Source: an uncultured bacterium (GTDB lineage Bacteria > Cyanobacteriota > Vampirovibrionia > Gastranaerophilales > Gastranaerophilaceae). From it: a stretch of DNA of 48,274 nucleotides. The notes beneath the pieces are model-generated. The model did not search any database, had not been told where the DNA came from, and worked only from the letters and a program-made list of their open reading frames with translations. The stretch lies in contig CACYKF010000017.1 of NCBI GenBank assembly GCA_902774905.1, forward strand, positions 1 through 48,274, given 5' to 3'. Positions 23,600 to 33,100 of this stretch are shown here, in pieces (position 1 is the stretch's first letter; each line of letters begins with the position of its first letter). A program made the translations under genes and the position numbers.

Positions 23600-24895
23600 A
23601 TGCAAAAGCCGATTTTTTATATTAAAGAACTTTTAAAAATCGCATCCCCAATTATACTCGGCAATGTAGGATTTATCCTTATCGGTATCGGGGATATTAT
23701 TGTCGCAGGGCGTCATTCAACAGATACCTTTGCTGCGATAAGTATTGCAGCGGCAATAGTAAATTGTATTATGACTATCGCTATCGGTTTAACTTCAAGT
23801 ATTTCCCCGTTATTGTCAAATTACAGGGGAGAAGGCAAGCCGATAAAAAGATATTTTTACCCGTCAATCAGATTTGCTCTGTTTTGGGCATTATTATCCT
23901 GCATTATAATACTAATTTTTATCCCAATTATCCCCAAAATGGGTTTTGAATACAAACTGATAAAACCGATTCAGGATTATATGTTAATCAGCGCATTTTC
24001 AACTTTTGGTGGAGGGTTGCATCATAGTCTGAAAGAATTTTTGCAAGCATTTGAAATTGTTTTATTTCCGAATTTGCTCACAATTTTCAGCGTATTTTTA
24101 AATTTAATACTCAATATAATTTTTGTATTCGGCTGGGGAATTATTCCTTCTATGGGTGTTATCGGGCTTGCGGTTTCAAGTTTTATCGTAAGATATTTTA
24201 TGGGATTTGTCCTTTTGTGGTATTGCCACAGACTTATGGAACTGCGAAACTATCACGAAAAAGGTTATTATAAAAATCTGGTCAAAATCGGTTTGCCTAT
24301 CGCACTTGCAATACTTGTAGAATTTGTCGCATTTAACAGTGTTGCAATAATAATGGGTAGAATTGCAGGAATTTACGCTGCTGCGCAAAATTTACTCTGC
24401 ACACTTATAAATTTAACCTTTATGGTTCCTTTTGCGATTTCAAACGGAATTGCGGTAAAAGTCGGTTTTGCAAACGGTGCAGGTAATTTTGAGGATATGA
24501 AAAAATATTCGTTTACCGGTGTTGGGATGTCTGTAGGGTTTATGACCTTATGTACAATAACTTATTTATTATTCCCAAAATTTATCGTATCAATTTTTAC
24601 ACCAGACATAAAATTATGTGAAATAGTATTGCAGGTAATGATAATTTTAGGATTTTATCAAATTTTTGACGGATTACAGATTTCATTATCAGGTATCTGT
24701 AAAGGCATTAAGCAGACAAAAATCATTCTTCTTGCAAATTTTTTGGCTTATTGGTGCGTTTCAATACCTTTGGGATGTTATCTCGGGTTGCATTTAAAAA
24801 TGAATTTAATCGGATTTTGGATAGGACTTTTGAGTTCGTCAGTAATGTTGTGTATCATAATGATTACCCAACTGCGAAAATACTATGTCAGATAA
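23600..24895 (+). CDS. MATE family efflux transporter
   Basis: 431 residues, about 12 membrane helices in two similar halves. The first half begins with LLKIASPIILGNVGFILIGIGDIIVAGRHS, the second with LVKIGLPIALAILVEFVAFNSVAIIMGRI, the usual MATE pattern in which each half opens with a bent helix. MATE proteins export cationic drugs or metabolites in exchange for sodium or protons. Substrate and ion cannot be read from sequence. The ATG has no Shine-Dalgarno and is predicted to be leaderless. A short GC-poor hairpin follows at 24909-24929. Confidence 0.9.
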   Translation: MQKPIFYIKELLKIASPIILGNVGFILIGIGDIIVAGRHSTDTFAAISIAAAIVNCIMTIAIGLTSSISPLLSNYRGEGKPIKRYFYPSIRFALFWALLSCIIILIFIPIIPKMGFEYKLIKPIQDYMLISAFSTFGGGLHHSLKEFLQAFEIVLFPNLLTIFSVFLNLILNIIFVFGWGIIPSMGVIGLAVSSFIVRYFMGFVLLWYCHRLMELRNYHEKGYYKNLVKIGLPIALAILVEFVAFNSVAIIMGRIAGIYAAAQNLLCTLINLTFMVPFAISNGIAVKVGFANGAGNFEDMKKYSFTGVGMSVGFMTLCTITYLLFPKFIVSIFTPDIKLCEIVLQVMIILGFYQIFDGLQISLSGICKGIKQTKIILLANFLAYWCVSIPLGCYLGLHLKMNLIGFWIGLLSSSVMLCIIMITQLRKYYVR

Positions 24896-24908
24896 AATAG
24901 CAAAAAAA

Positions 24909-24929
24909 TAATACCCTCATCAGGTATTA
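24909..24929. terminator. Weak bidirectional terminator between the MATE gene and the gene at 24961
   Basis: TAATACC-CTCATCA-GGTATTA stem of 7 bp with T-rich sequence on both sides, between two convergent genes. Confidence 0.5.
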
Positions 24930-24960
24930 CTTTTCTTGTTGAGTTTTAATCTTTACTGAA

Positions 24961-25275
24961 TTATTTTTCAATATCAAGATTAGATTCATCGGCTTGAAGT
25001 TGTTTTTTCATGATGTTGTTCATTACAGCATCTACAAGCAACTCATAGGATTTCTTGTTTTCAATACCCGGAAATTCCTCTTTGAGTTGATTTCTGACCA
25101 TCACTTCCAGCTCATTTTTGTCAGAAAACATATTAACACCGCTGACGGATTCCAAATAATCCACAGTGCTTTTGTCCAATTGTGTTTTGTCGGCATATTC
25201 CTGCAGTCTTGACTTCGGACTAACCGTTTCTTTAATCTTTTGTACGAGTTTTAAATTTTTTATTCGTTCAAACAT
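24961..25275 (-). CDS. Small soluble protein of unknown function
   Basis: 104 residues from the ATG at 25275, which has GAGG 6 nt upstream (an in-frame GTG start would add five residues). It is charged and predicted mainly helical, with a basic first third (MFERIKNLKLVQKIKETVSPKSRLQEY) and an acidic end. No signal, membrane segment, Cys pair or known motif is seen. It follows glyS on the same strand after a 100-nt gap and may share its transcript. Confidence 0.65.
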   Translation of the reverse strand: MFERIKNLKLVQKIKETVSPKSRLQEYADKTQLDKSTVDYLESVSGVNMFSDKNELEVMVRNQLKEEFPGIENKKSYELLVDAVMNNIMKKQLQADESNLDIEK

Positions 25276-25375
25276 GATTGCCTCACACACTAACTTCTTG
25301 TATTATTTTAAAGTTCCGTAAAATAATTAATTGACTACTTTTCATATTATATTTACAAATATTTACAATTCAATC

Positions 25376-27364
25376 CTACAATTTGCTGAAATCTGCCAAA
25401 TAATCGTATTTTTCTTTTAATAATGCCAACAAAGAAATTCTGTTATTTTTAACATTTTCATCTTTGTCCATTACCAAAACATCTTCAAAGAATTTTGTAA
25501 CGGTCGGATTAAGTTTTTCAAGTTTTTCAAGATACAATTTGTAATCACTATCAGGCTCAACCGTTTTGATTTCGCTATAAAGAACTTTTTCTATATCTTC
25601 GGTAAAGTAATTTTCGTTTATTGTACCTGAAGTTTGGTCCTTTATAATTCTGATTACTCTGTTTGCATTTTCTAAAAGTTGAGGAGCATCAAGCGTTGAA
25701 ACAATTTCAACTCTCTTTACATAATCTGCAATATCAGAAAGCGGATTATTATTTGCACATGCTTCAAGAATATTTTTATTATATTTTTCTGACAAGAAAA
25801 TAATCATTCTTTGAACAAAGAATTCTCTAACCTCATCAGCACAATCCTTTTGAACAGGCAAACCTTTTAATGCTTCAATTATATATTTATCAATATCAAT
25901 TTTTAAATCAGCATCTAAGATGGTTTTTATAACGCCCAAAGCAGCGCGTCTTACACCGAGCGGATCAGAAGAACCTGTCGGTTTTTTGCCCCCTGCAAAT
26001 ACCGCACAGACAGTATCAATTTTATCGGCAATCCCGACAATCTGACCTTCAAGCCCTTTTGCCGTTTCACTTTCCGCATTAATAGGAAAATAGTGTTCTT
26101 TGATACCCTCAACAACTTTATCATTTTCACCGGATACTCTTGCATAATCAGAGCCGATATATCCCTGCAATTCAGTAAACTCAAATACAAGGTGGGTAGT
26201 CAAATCCGCTTTACATAAAAGCGCAGTGCGTTCAATATCATTAGAATTTACACCCAAATCTGATGCAATATTTTTAGATAATGCAATAAGCCTTTGTGTC
26301 TTATCATACATTGAACCCATACCTTTTTGGAATGTAACACCTTTAAGGCTTTCGACATAATCAGATAGAGGCTTTTTAGTATCTTCTCTAAAGAAAAATA
26401 CAGCATCATCTAATCTTGCTTTTATTACACGAACATTACCCTCTTTAATATTTTTAAATTCACTGCCGACATAATTTGCCATTGTTATAAATTTGTTAAT
26501 AAGTTTACCATCTTTATGCAACGCAAAATATCTTTGGTGAGAACTCATAACCGTAACAGTGACTTCTTCCGGTATAGTCAAAAATTCTTCATCAAATTCA
26601 CAAATTACAGGAACAGGATATTCGGTAATAAATGTTACTTCTTCCAACAAATCATCCGTATAATACGGGACAGCACCAATTTTTGCTGCTTCTTCCTTTG
26701 CTTTTTGAATAATAAGTTCTCTGCGTTCGTTTTGGTCAACTATTACGCAGGCATTTCTCATTGTTTCAATATAATCTTCAGGTTTGCCGATTGGGAAATT
26801 CTGCATAGCAAATCTGTGACCTCTTGTATATATTGAAGATTCTTTGTCTATAATTTTAATCTTAACTTCATCGTTATCAAGAATTGACACAATCCACTTT
26901 ATCGGACGGGAAAATTTTTCGTCATTATAACCCCAGCGCATAAAATGAGCGCCCTGAAGTTTCATAAATATCGACGGCACATTTTGTGCCAAAAGTTCTT
27001 TTATATCTTTACCTTTTATAACAATTTTTGCGTGAACATAATTATTTTCGACATATAAAGACTCAGGTGAAAGATTGTTTTTCTTTGCAAAACCTTCGCC
27101 TGCCTTTGTTAAATTCCCGTTTTCATCAAACGCAATATTTGCAATAGGACCTTTTACAATTTTTTCTTCATCAGTTGTTGCATTTTCAAGTCCGTAAACC
27201 AAAACTGCCAATCGTCTTGGGGTTGCATAAACTTTTATATCATCAAATTTTACTTTATTTTCGTTTAAAAATTTTGTAAATCCGTCATTTAGTTGTTCAA
27301 TTGCCTGCGGTATAAATTTGTAAGGCAATTCTTCAGTTCCGACTTCCAATAAATATGTACTCAT
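25376..27364 (-). CDS. glyS: Glycine--tRNA ligase, beta subunit
   Basis: 662 residues, slightly short of the usual 690 or so. The N-terminal TYLLEVGTEELPYKFI and the block YATPRRLAVLVYGL identify the bacterial beta subunit, which binds tRNA-Gly in the alpha2beta2 enzyme. An HD-like region (GIKEHYFPINAE) and a C-terminal anticodon-binding helical domain (FFEDVLVMDKDENVKNNRISLLALLK) follow. The alpha subunit gene glyQ is not adjacent and must lie outside the window. AAGGATGAGAA precedes the ATG. Confidence 0.95.
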   Translation of the reverse strand: MSTYLLEVGTEELPYKFIPQAIEQLNDGFTKFLNENKVKFDDIKVYATPRRLAVLVYGLENATTDEEKIVKGPIANIAFDENGNLTKAGEGFAKKNNLSPESLYVENNYVHAKIVIKGKDIKELLAQNVPSIFMKLQGAHFMRWGYNDEKFSRPIKWIVSILDNDEVKIKIIDKESSIYTRGHRFAMQNFPIGKPEDYIETMRNACVIVDQNERRELIIQKAKEEAAKIGAVPYYTDDLLEEVTFITEYPVPVICEFDEEFLTIPEEVTVTVMSSHQRYFALHKDGKLINKFITMANYVGSEFKNIKEGNVRVIKARLDDAVFFFREDTKKPLSDYVESLKGVTFQKGMGSMYDKTQRLIALSKNIASDLGVNSNDIERTALLCKADLTTHLVFEFTELQGYIGSDYARVSGENDKVVEGIKEHYFPINAESETAKGLEGQIVGIADKIDTVCAVFAGGKKPTGSSDPLGVRRAALGVIKTILDADLKIDIDKYIIEALKGLPVQKDCADEVREFFVQRMIIFLSEKYNKNILEACANNNPLSDIADYVKRVEIVSTLDAPQLLENANRVIRIIKDQTSGTINENYFTEDIEKVLYSEIKTVEPDSDYKLYLEKLEKLNPTVTKFFEDVLVMDKDENVKNNRISLLALLKEKYDYLADFSKL

Positions 27365-27396
27365 TTCTCATCCTTATTTTATGTGTTCTTACGATA

Positions 27397-27425
27397 ATTA
27401 TAGTAAAAGCAAGGCAGAATGTAAA
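27397..27425 (-). promoter_or_regulatory. Promoter of glyS
   Basis: Minus strand TTTACA (27420-27425), 17-nt spacer, TATAAT (27397-27402). Start near 27390 gives a leader of about 26 nt with an AAGGA ribosome site, a useful contrast to the leaderless genes. Confidence 0.65.
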
Positions 27426-27493
27426 ATTAATTTTTAGAAAAAATATTTTTAATAATAACAAATAATGTTATACATATTTGCAAATGTTTATTA

Positions 27494-27499
27494 TATAAT
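27494..27499 (+). promoter_or_regulatory. -10 element of the acetyl-CoA synthetase gene
   Basis: Perfect TATAAT about 30 nt before the ATG, with AAAGGA in the leader. A convincing -35 at the right spacing is not seen (TACATA at 17 nt). Confidence 0.45.
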
Positions 27500-27529
27500 T
27501 GAGTTATCAAAACAAGAAAGGATAAGAAC

Positions 27530-29689
27530 ATGACAGCAAATTTAGACAAAATTATGAAACCAAAATCAATTGCGGTTGTTGGTGCTTCTACAAAAGAACA
27601 CACAATCGGTTCTGACATCATGAAAAGACTTCAGGAATACAAGTTCAAAGGGCAAATTTATCCGATTAACCCAAAAGGCGGTATTATTGAAGGCTTACAG
27701 GCATATACTTCCGTTTTGGAAGTTCCGGGTGAAATCGATTTGGCAATTATCGTTGTAAACGCTAAATTCGTTTTGGACACAATTGACCAATGTCACCAAA
27801 AAGGTATCAAAGGTCTTTGTATCATCACTGCAGGATTTAAAGAAACAGGCAAAGAAGGTGCCGAAGCAGAAAAAGCATTACTTGCCAAAGTTCAAGAATA
27901 CGGTATGAGATGCGTTGGTCCTAACTGTTTGGGTGTTGTAAACACATTACCTGAAATTTCTATGGACGGATGTTTTGCTGAATCCCTTCCTGAAAGAGGA
28001 CATATCGGATTTGTTTCTCAATCAGGTGCTTTGGGCGGCGGTATTTTGAACATCTTAAAAGACCTTAACCTTGGTTTTGCACAGTTCATTTCTATTGGTA
28101 ATCAGGCAGATGTAAACGCTGAAACCGCATTAGAATATTGGGAAAACGAAGATGATGTTGAACAAATTCTTTTATATATGGAATCAATCCAAAACCCTGC
28201 TAATTTCAGAAAATTGGCAACAAGAATTTCTAAAAAGAAACCTATTTTAGCATTGAAAGCAGGTCGTAGTGCAGCAGGTGCTTCTGCAGCATCTTCTCAC
28301 ACAGGTTCACTTGCTGGTGCAGATAAAGCCGCTAACGCTTTATTAAATCAATCAGGTGTAATCAGAGAATATTCTTTGAAAAACTTATTCTCAACCGCTA
28401 AAGTTTTTGCAAACTGCCCGATTCCAAAGGGTGACAGAGTTGCAATTATCACAAACTCAGGCGGTCCCGGTATTATGGCAACTGACGCTGTTTGCGAATA
28501 CGGTATGCAAATTGCTAAAATTACCGATGCTACAAAAGAAAAATTGAGAAGTTTCTTACCATCAGCAGCATCAGTTAAGAACCCTATCGATATGATTGCA
28601 TCAGCACCTATCGAACACTATAAGCAAACACTTGAAACAGTTATTGCAGATGAAAATGTTGATATGATTATTTGTATCTACTTACCGTTCTTAGGCTTGA
28701 AAGATATTGATGTTGCTAAAGCATTGATGGAAATTAAGGCTAAAAATCCGCAAAAACCTGTTATCGGTGTATTTATGACAAAATCTGAATTCTTTACTGC
28801 ATTATCAGATATGGATGTTAATATTCCGTTCTTTATGTATGCTGAAGAAGCCGCTGAAGGTTTACACAGATTGAATCAGCAAAGATTGTGGATTGAAAGA
28901 CCGGAAGGCAAAATTCCGTCTTACAATGTAGATAAAGCAAAAGCAGAATCAATTATCAAACAATCTATCGCTGACGGCAGAGAACAATTAACAACAAGAG
29001 AATCAATTGATGTATTAGATGCTTACGGAATCAGAGTTTGCAAATCAGGTTTTGCAACAACCGAAGACCAAGCCGTTTCTATCGCTGATTCAATCGGTTA
29101 CCCTGTTGTTATGAAAATGACATCAAAAACAACATCTCACAAAACAGATGTTGGTGGTGTAAGAGTTAATATTCAGTCTGCTGAACAATTAAGAGCAGAA
29201 TACCAAGACCTTATTTCTAAATTGGAAGCAAAAGGACTCTTAGACGGTTTGGAAGGGGTAATCATTCAAGAAATGGTTAAAGGCAACCGTGAAATGGTTT
29301 GTGGTGTTGCAACAGATCCTCAATACGGACATATGATGATGTTCGGTTTGGGCGGTGTATTTATTGAAGTTATGAAAGATGTAACTTTCAGAATTGCTCC
29401 TTTGACTGATGTTGATGCAAAAGAAATGATTAAATCAGTAAAAGCATACAAATTACTTGAAGGCGCAAGAGGTACAACTCCTGCTCAGATGGAACAAATT
29501 GAAGAAACAATTTTGAGATTATCTCAATTGGTTTCAGACTTTAGTTTCATCACCGAATTGGATATTAACCCATTGTTAATTTCTGAAAAAACAGGTGAAG
29601 GTATCGCAGTTGACGGCAGAATCAAAGTTAATATGACTGCTGCAAAAGAACAGTTCGGCTGCGGAACAACCTGCACTTGCTGCCACTAA
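27530..29689 (+). CDS. Acetate--CoA ligase (ADP-forming), fused alpha and beta subunits
   Basis: 719 residues. Converts acetyl-CoA, ADP and phosphate to acetate, CoA and ATP, a substrate-level ATP source in fermenters. Order: CoA-binding Rossmann domain (IAVVGASTKEHTIG, PINPKGGIIEG), a succinyl-CoA-synthetase-like domain (GHIGFVSQSGALGGG; AASSHTGSLAG, whose His is thought to carry the phosphate), then the ATP-grasp domain from about 485 to 705 (YPVVMKMTSKTTSHKTDVGGV, LDINPLLI). Third positions are less AT-biased and codons look selected, suggesting high expression. The extreme C-terminus is Cys-rich (CGTTCTCC), unusual for this family. Acyl substrate range is not determinable. Confidence 0.92.
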   Translation: MTANLDKIMKPKSIAVVGASTKEHTIGSDIMKRLQEYKFKGQIYPINPKGGIIEGLQAYTSVLEVPGEIDLAIIVVNAKFVLDTIDQCHQKGIKGLCIITAGFKETGKEGAEAEKALLAKVQEYGMRCVGPNCLGVVNTLPEISMDGCFAESLPERGHIGFVSQSGALGGGILNILKDLNLGFAQFISIGNQADVNAETALEYWENEDDVEQILLYMESIQNPANFRKLATRISKKKPILALKAGRSAAGASAASSHTGSLAGADKAANALLNQSGVIREYSLKNLFSTAKVFANCPIPKGDRVAIITNSGGPGIMATDAVCEYGMQIAKITDATKEKLRSFLPSAASVKNPIDMIASAPIEHYKQTLETVIADENVDMIICIYLPFLGLKDIDVAKALMEIKAKNPQKPVIGVFMTKSEFFTALSDMDVNIPFFMYAEEAAEGLHRLNQQRLWIERPEGKIPSYNVDKAKAESIIKQSIADGREQLTTRESIDVLDAYGIRVCKSGFATTEDQAVSIADSIGYPVVMKMTSKTTSHKTDVGGVRVNIQSAEQLRAEYQDLISKLEAKGLLDGLEGVIIQEMVKGNREMVCGVATDPQYGHMMMFGLGGVFIEVMKDVTFRIAPLTDVDAKEMIKSVKAYKLLEGARGTTPAQMEQIEETILRLSQLVSDFSFITELDINPLLISEKTGEGIAVDGRIKVNMTAAKEQFGCGTTCTCCH

Positions 29690-29700
29690 GACTTCCACAC

Positions 29701-29777
29701 CCCTCTCCCACATATTTTTAAGTGGGAGAGGGCGCAGTTGTTGCCGAAGAATGAGGCATACAAATGCGGGTGAGGGA
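29701..29777. repeat. CTCCC/GGGTGAGGG element, also found inside pgeF
   Basis: Begins CCCTCTCCCAC, with its hairpin partner GTGGGAGAGGG, and ends CAAATGCGGGTGAGGG. Its reverse complement matches the first half of the insertion in pgeF (40982-41040): CCCTCACCCGCATTTGTAT, then AACTGC and CCCTCTCCCA. Confidence 0.75.
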
Positions 29778-29814
29778 ACAGGTAAAATAACTAAGGGGGT
29801 AAATAAAACCTAAC

Positions 29815-29920
29815 CCCTCTACCTTTGGGATACAAAGCGAACCAACGAGGAACGAGTTGTGTGAGCCTGTATGCGTAACGAAGTGAAGCTGAGGGTAGAA
29901 TTTCTTAATGAGCAGAGGCG
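29815..29920. repeat. 106-bp dispersed repeat, copy 1
   Basis: By eye identical to 39758-39863 except at one base (A or G at the seventh position). It has GATACAAAGCGAA near the left end and GAGCAGAGGCG at the right end. Partial relatives are in pgeF and, inverted, inside the element at 23356. Confidence 0.88.
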
Positions 29921-29956
29921 AAAGCGGGAATTTTGTAATTACAAAATTCCCGCTTT
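29921..29956. terminator. Terminator after the acetyl-CoA synthetase gene
   Basis: A 36-bp perfect palindrome whose half is AAAGCGGGAATTTTGTAA, followed by T5. The core stem is shared with the rplT terminator at 22965. Confidence 0.85.
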
Positions 29957-29962
29957 TTATTT

Positions 29963-29986
29963 GTCAGGCAATTGCCTGACCTACAA
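29963..29986. repeat. TGCCTGAC-TACAA palindrome, copy 2
   Basis: Perfect 18-bp palindrome GTCAGGCAATTGCCTGAC followed by CTACAA; same position relative to a terminator as copy 1 at 23009. Confidence 0.7.
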
Positions 29987-30054
29987 CTCTTGTTCCTCCC
30001 CTTGGTAGGGGAGGTTAGGTGGGGTTTGGAATAATCAGGATGAGAAACCAATAT

Positions 30055-30077
30055 GTAAGTTGGGCTTTCAGCCCAAC
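30055..30077. repeat. Half GTAAG element
   Basis: Only the left hairpin (GTAAGTTGGGCTTTCAGCCC plus AAC) is present; the right hairpin and closing repeat are missing. Confidence 0.8.
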
Positions 30078-30096
30078 AATCCGCTACATATAATAA

Positions 30097-30129
30097 AAAA
30101 GGAAGATGCTTTATACGCACCTTCCTTTT
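30097..30129 (-). terminator. Terminator of the rpoB-rpoC1-rpoC2 operon
   Basis: On the minus strand a 13-bp stem (AAAAGGAAGGTGC / GCATCTTCCTTTT, one G-U pair) with a 7-nt loop, 27 nt beyond the rpoC2 stop, followed by T's. Confidence 0.85.
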
Positions 30130-30156
30130 AAATTATCATATTCTATTGAACTTTAA

Positions 30157-33100
30157 TTATTCAATAATATCATCATCACCTGCAAAATCAGGAGAACCGA
30201 ACATTCCTTCGATTTCTTCCAAAATAGCAGACGGTTTTCTTGCTTGGTTTCTTTGAGCAACGGCTTGTTTTCTTTCAGCCTTTTCTCTTTCTTCATTTGC
30301 GTTAATCAAATGATGGAAACCTGTACCTGCAGGTATCAAACGACCGATGATAACGTTTTCTTTCAAACCTCTCAACATGTCTTTTTTACCTTCTACGGCT
30401 GCTTCAGTCAGAATTCTTGTTGTTTCCTGGAATGAAGCCGCTGAAATGAACGATTCGGTGTTCAATGAAGCCTTTGTAATACCAAGCAACATGTGTTCAC
30501 AAGTTGCAGGTGCTTTTCCTGCTTCTTCTGCCTCTTTGTTTTCTTTTTCAAAGATTTGAACTTCGATAAGTTCACCAGGTAACAAGTTTGTATCGCCGGC
30601 ATCAACAACCTTAACTTTCTTGGTCATCTGACGAACGATAACTTCAATGTGTTTGTCGGAAATTTCAACACCTTGAGAACGATATACTCTTTGTACTTCA
30701 TCAACAAGATATTGTTGAGCCGCTTCAGGTCCTCTTAGACGCATAACATCATGCGGATCAGGTGAACCTGATGTCAATGCCTGACCTTTAACAACTTTTT
30801 GGTTGTTTCCGACAATTACATTAGCATCAATTGAGTATTTAATTTCAGTTGAAGAACCGTTTTCATCTTCAAGATATAATCTCGGAAATCCGCTTTCATC
30901 AACTTCAATCTTTGTTGTTCCGTCAAATTCTGCCAAAATAGCACAATCTTTCGGGCGACGACCTTCAAGCAATTCTTCGACTTTCGGCAAACCTTGAACG
31001 ATATCGCCTGTTTTTTCTCTTTCATAAGTCAAAGATACAATCAAGTCACCTCTTAATACTAAAGAACCGGCGTTTACAAGTAACATAGTACCCGGACTGA
31101 TTAAGTACGGACGACCGACTCTTATTGAAACACTGCCTTTACCGGTTGCGGTAACAATACCCGAAATCGGAGCAGTTTCACCACTATCAGCAATTTCACT
31201 GTCAGTCTTGACTAAATCACCTTTTTTAACTGTCGCCTTGCCTTTAATTTTTACATCTGTTGAAGAACTTTCAGAGATTAACAATAATCTTCTTGCTTCT
31301 TCTTCGTCCTTTTTAATTGAGGCAACAGCATCATGCAATGCCAATACCTGAGTTTTTGCAACAGGTGTTTTAGGTTCAATTACCTGACCGTCTTTTACCA
31401 AAAGTTCAGTCTGTAACGAATTATTTGCAGAACCTTCAAGTTCACGACGAACAATTAAGTTTTCAAGAACAACAATTCTTAATTCACCATGAGAATCAAG
31501 TTCTACAATACCTTTAAGGTGAGATAAGTATCCGCCCATCTGGAGAACTAAACTTGTTCTTGTAATTGTTGCACCGTCAATATTTCTTACTCTTGCACCA
31601 TCTTTGTACTGCAACTGGGTAACAGGAACAACATCTATTAATTCATCGGAAGAATTGAATTTGATAGATACATCTTTTTGTTCAATATCAAGAACCTGAA
31701 CAGGTCTGACCAAAATTTGAACAGGCTGATTTGCAATAGCATCTTCATCAAGCCCCATTGAAGAATCCATATCTTCGTCCAAATCATCAATAGCCAAATC
31801 TTCACCTGTAGAATCCATAATTGTAACAACAGAAGTTGTTTTAGCCTTGATACCGTCTGCAATAACAGTACCTTTCTTGATAACTTCACCTTCGTCAACT
31901 TTCAGTTCCTGATAACTTGACAATGTGTGGACTTCACCAGGTCTGATTGTAATTTCGTGAATAACATCATTGTATTCTTTAAATTCAACAACACCATCAA
32001 TATGGCAATAAACATCTTTAACAACTTCCGTACCGGCGGTAACTGTTGTGCCGTTTTCAACCATCTTGAGTGTTGCGTCTTTATTAATTTGATGAACTTC
32101 TTCAGGAATAAATACAACCTTACCGGGTTTTGTAATAATCTGATTTTCGTCAACTTCAACATCGACATATCTGATTTCACCTGAAGACGGAACCGAACAA
32201 TCAGAATCAATAAGTTCACCGATAATCATACCGTTTTCAACAGGAGTATCAACAACTGCTTTAACAATATATTTTTCGCCTGTCTTATCAACTGTCCAAA
32301 TTTGTTCTTTTTTAGTTTGTTCAAAAGATGCGTTTTCAGGACTCAAAGAAGCGATAACGATAGTTAATTCTTTACCTGAAACAATCTTTTTGATTTTCTT
32401 ACCGTCAAATTTAGCATCTTCAACAACCAAATCATTTCCGACTCTGACTTCACCGCCATGCTCGCAGATTGTAAGAGTTTCGGCAAGTTTTTCGCCTTCA
32501 GATACTTTCTGACCGTCTTTAACAAGAACTTTTGAACCGCCCGGCAATGTATAAACATCCCCGCCTAAAACCCAAACAATACCTTGTTTGTTTGTTGTTC
32601 TTAAAATGTTACCTTGTCTGTCTTTCTTTTCATCAGCCTTAAAACCTTCAAAAAGAACTTCACCGCTAATATCAGAAATAATATCTTTTTGTGCTTTTTC
32701 AGTTAAACGGCTTGAATCACTGCTTGAAGACGGAGCATGTTCTGCCATCTTAAAGCCTTTTGTAACCTTATCGCCGTCTTTAACAAATACAGTTGCACCT
32801 GCAGGAATATGATATTTAGAAGTTCTTTTTTCACCTTTAACTTCCAAATCCGCTTCATACATCGCAACCTGAACAACATCACCATGGCGGGTTCTTAATT
32901 CTCTTGTCTTAATTTTAGAAACAACCGTACCTGCTTCATAGGATTTGATTTCTTTCATTGCTTCTTTAACGCCGACAGCACCACCGGTGTGGAATGTTCT
33001 CATTGTTAACTGTGTACCCGGTTCACCGATTGACTGAGCAGCGATAATACCGATTGATTCACCAACATCAACAAGTTTTTGAGATGTTAATGCCCAGCCG

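Larger units (their letters stand above)
29690..30156. repeat. Gene-free stretch made of stacked repeats between convergent operons
   Basis: Contains a CTCCC/GGGAG element (29701-29777), a 106-bp element (29815-29920), a terminator (29921-29956), a palindrome (29963-29986), a CCTCCCC hairpin (29995-30014), a half GTAAG element (30055-30077) and the rpoC2 terminator (30097-30129). No gene is seen. Confidence 0.85.

Noticed and set aside
23396..23636. Two overlapping open frames before the MATE gene
   Set aside because: Both lie in the nested GTCATTC/106-bp repeat, and one runs into the MATE gene.
29905..30120. Open frame across the terminator and repeats after the acetyl-CoA synthetase gene
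   Set aside because: It reads through a terminator, a palindrome and a half GTAAG element; no coding signal.
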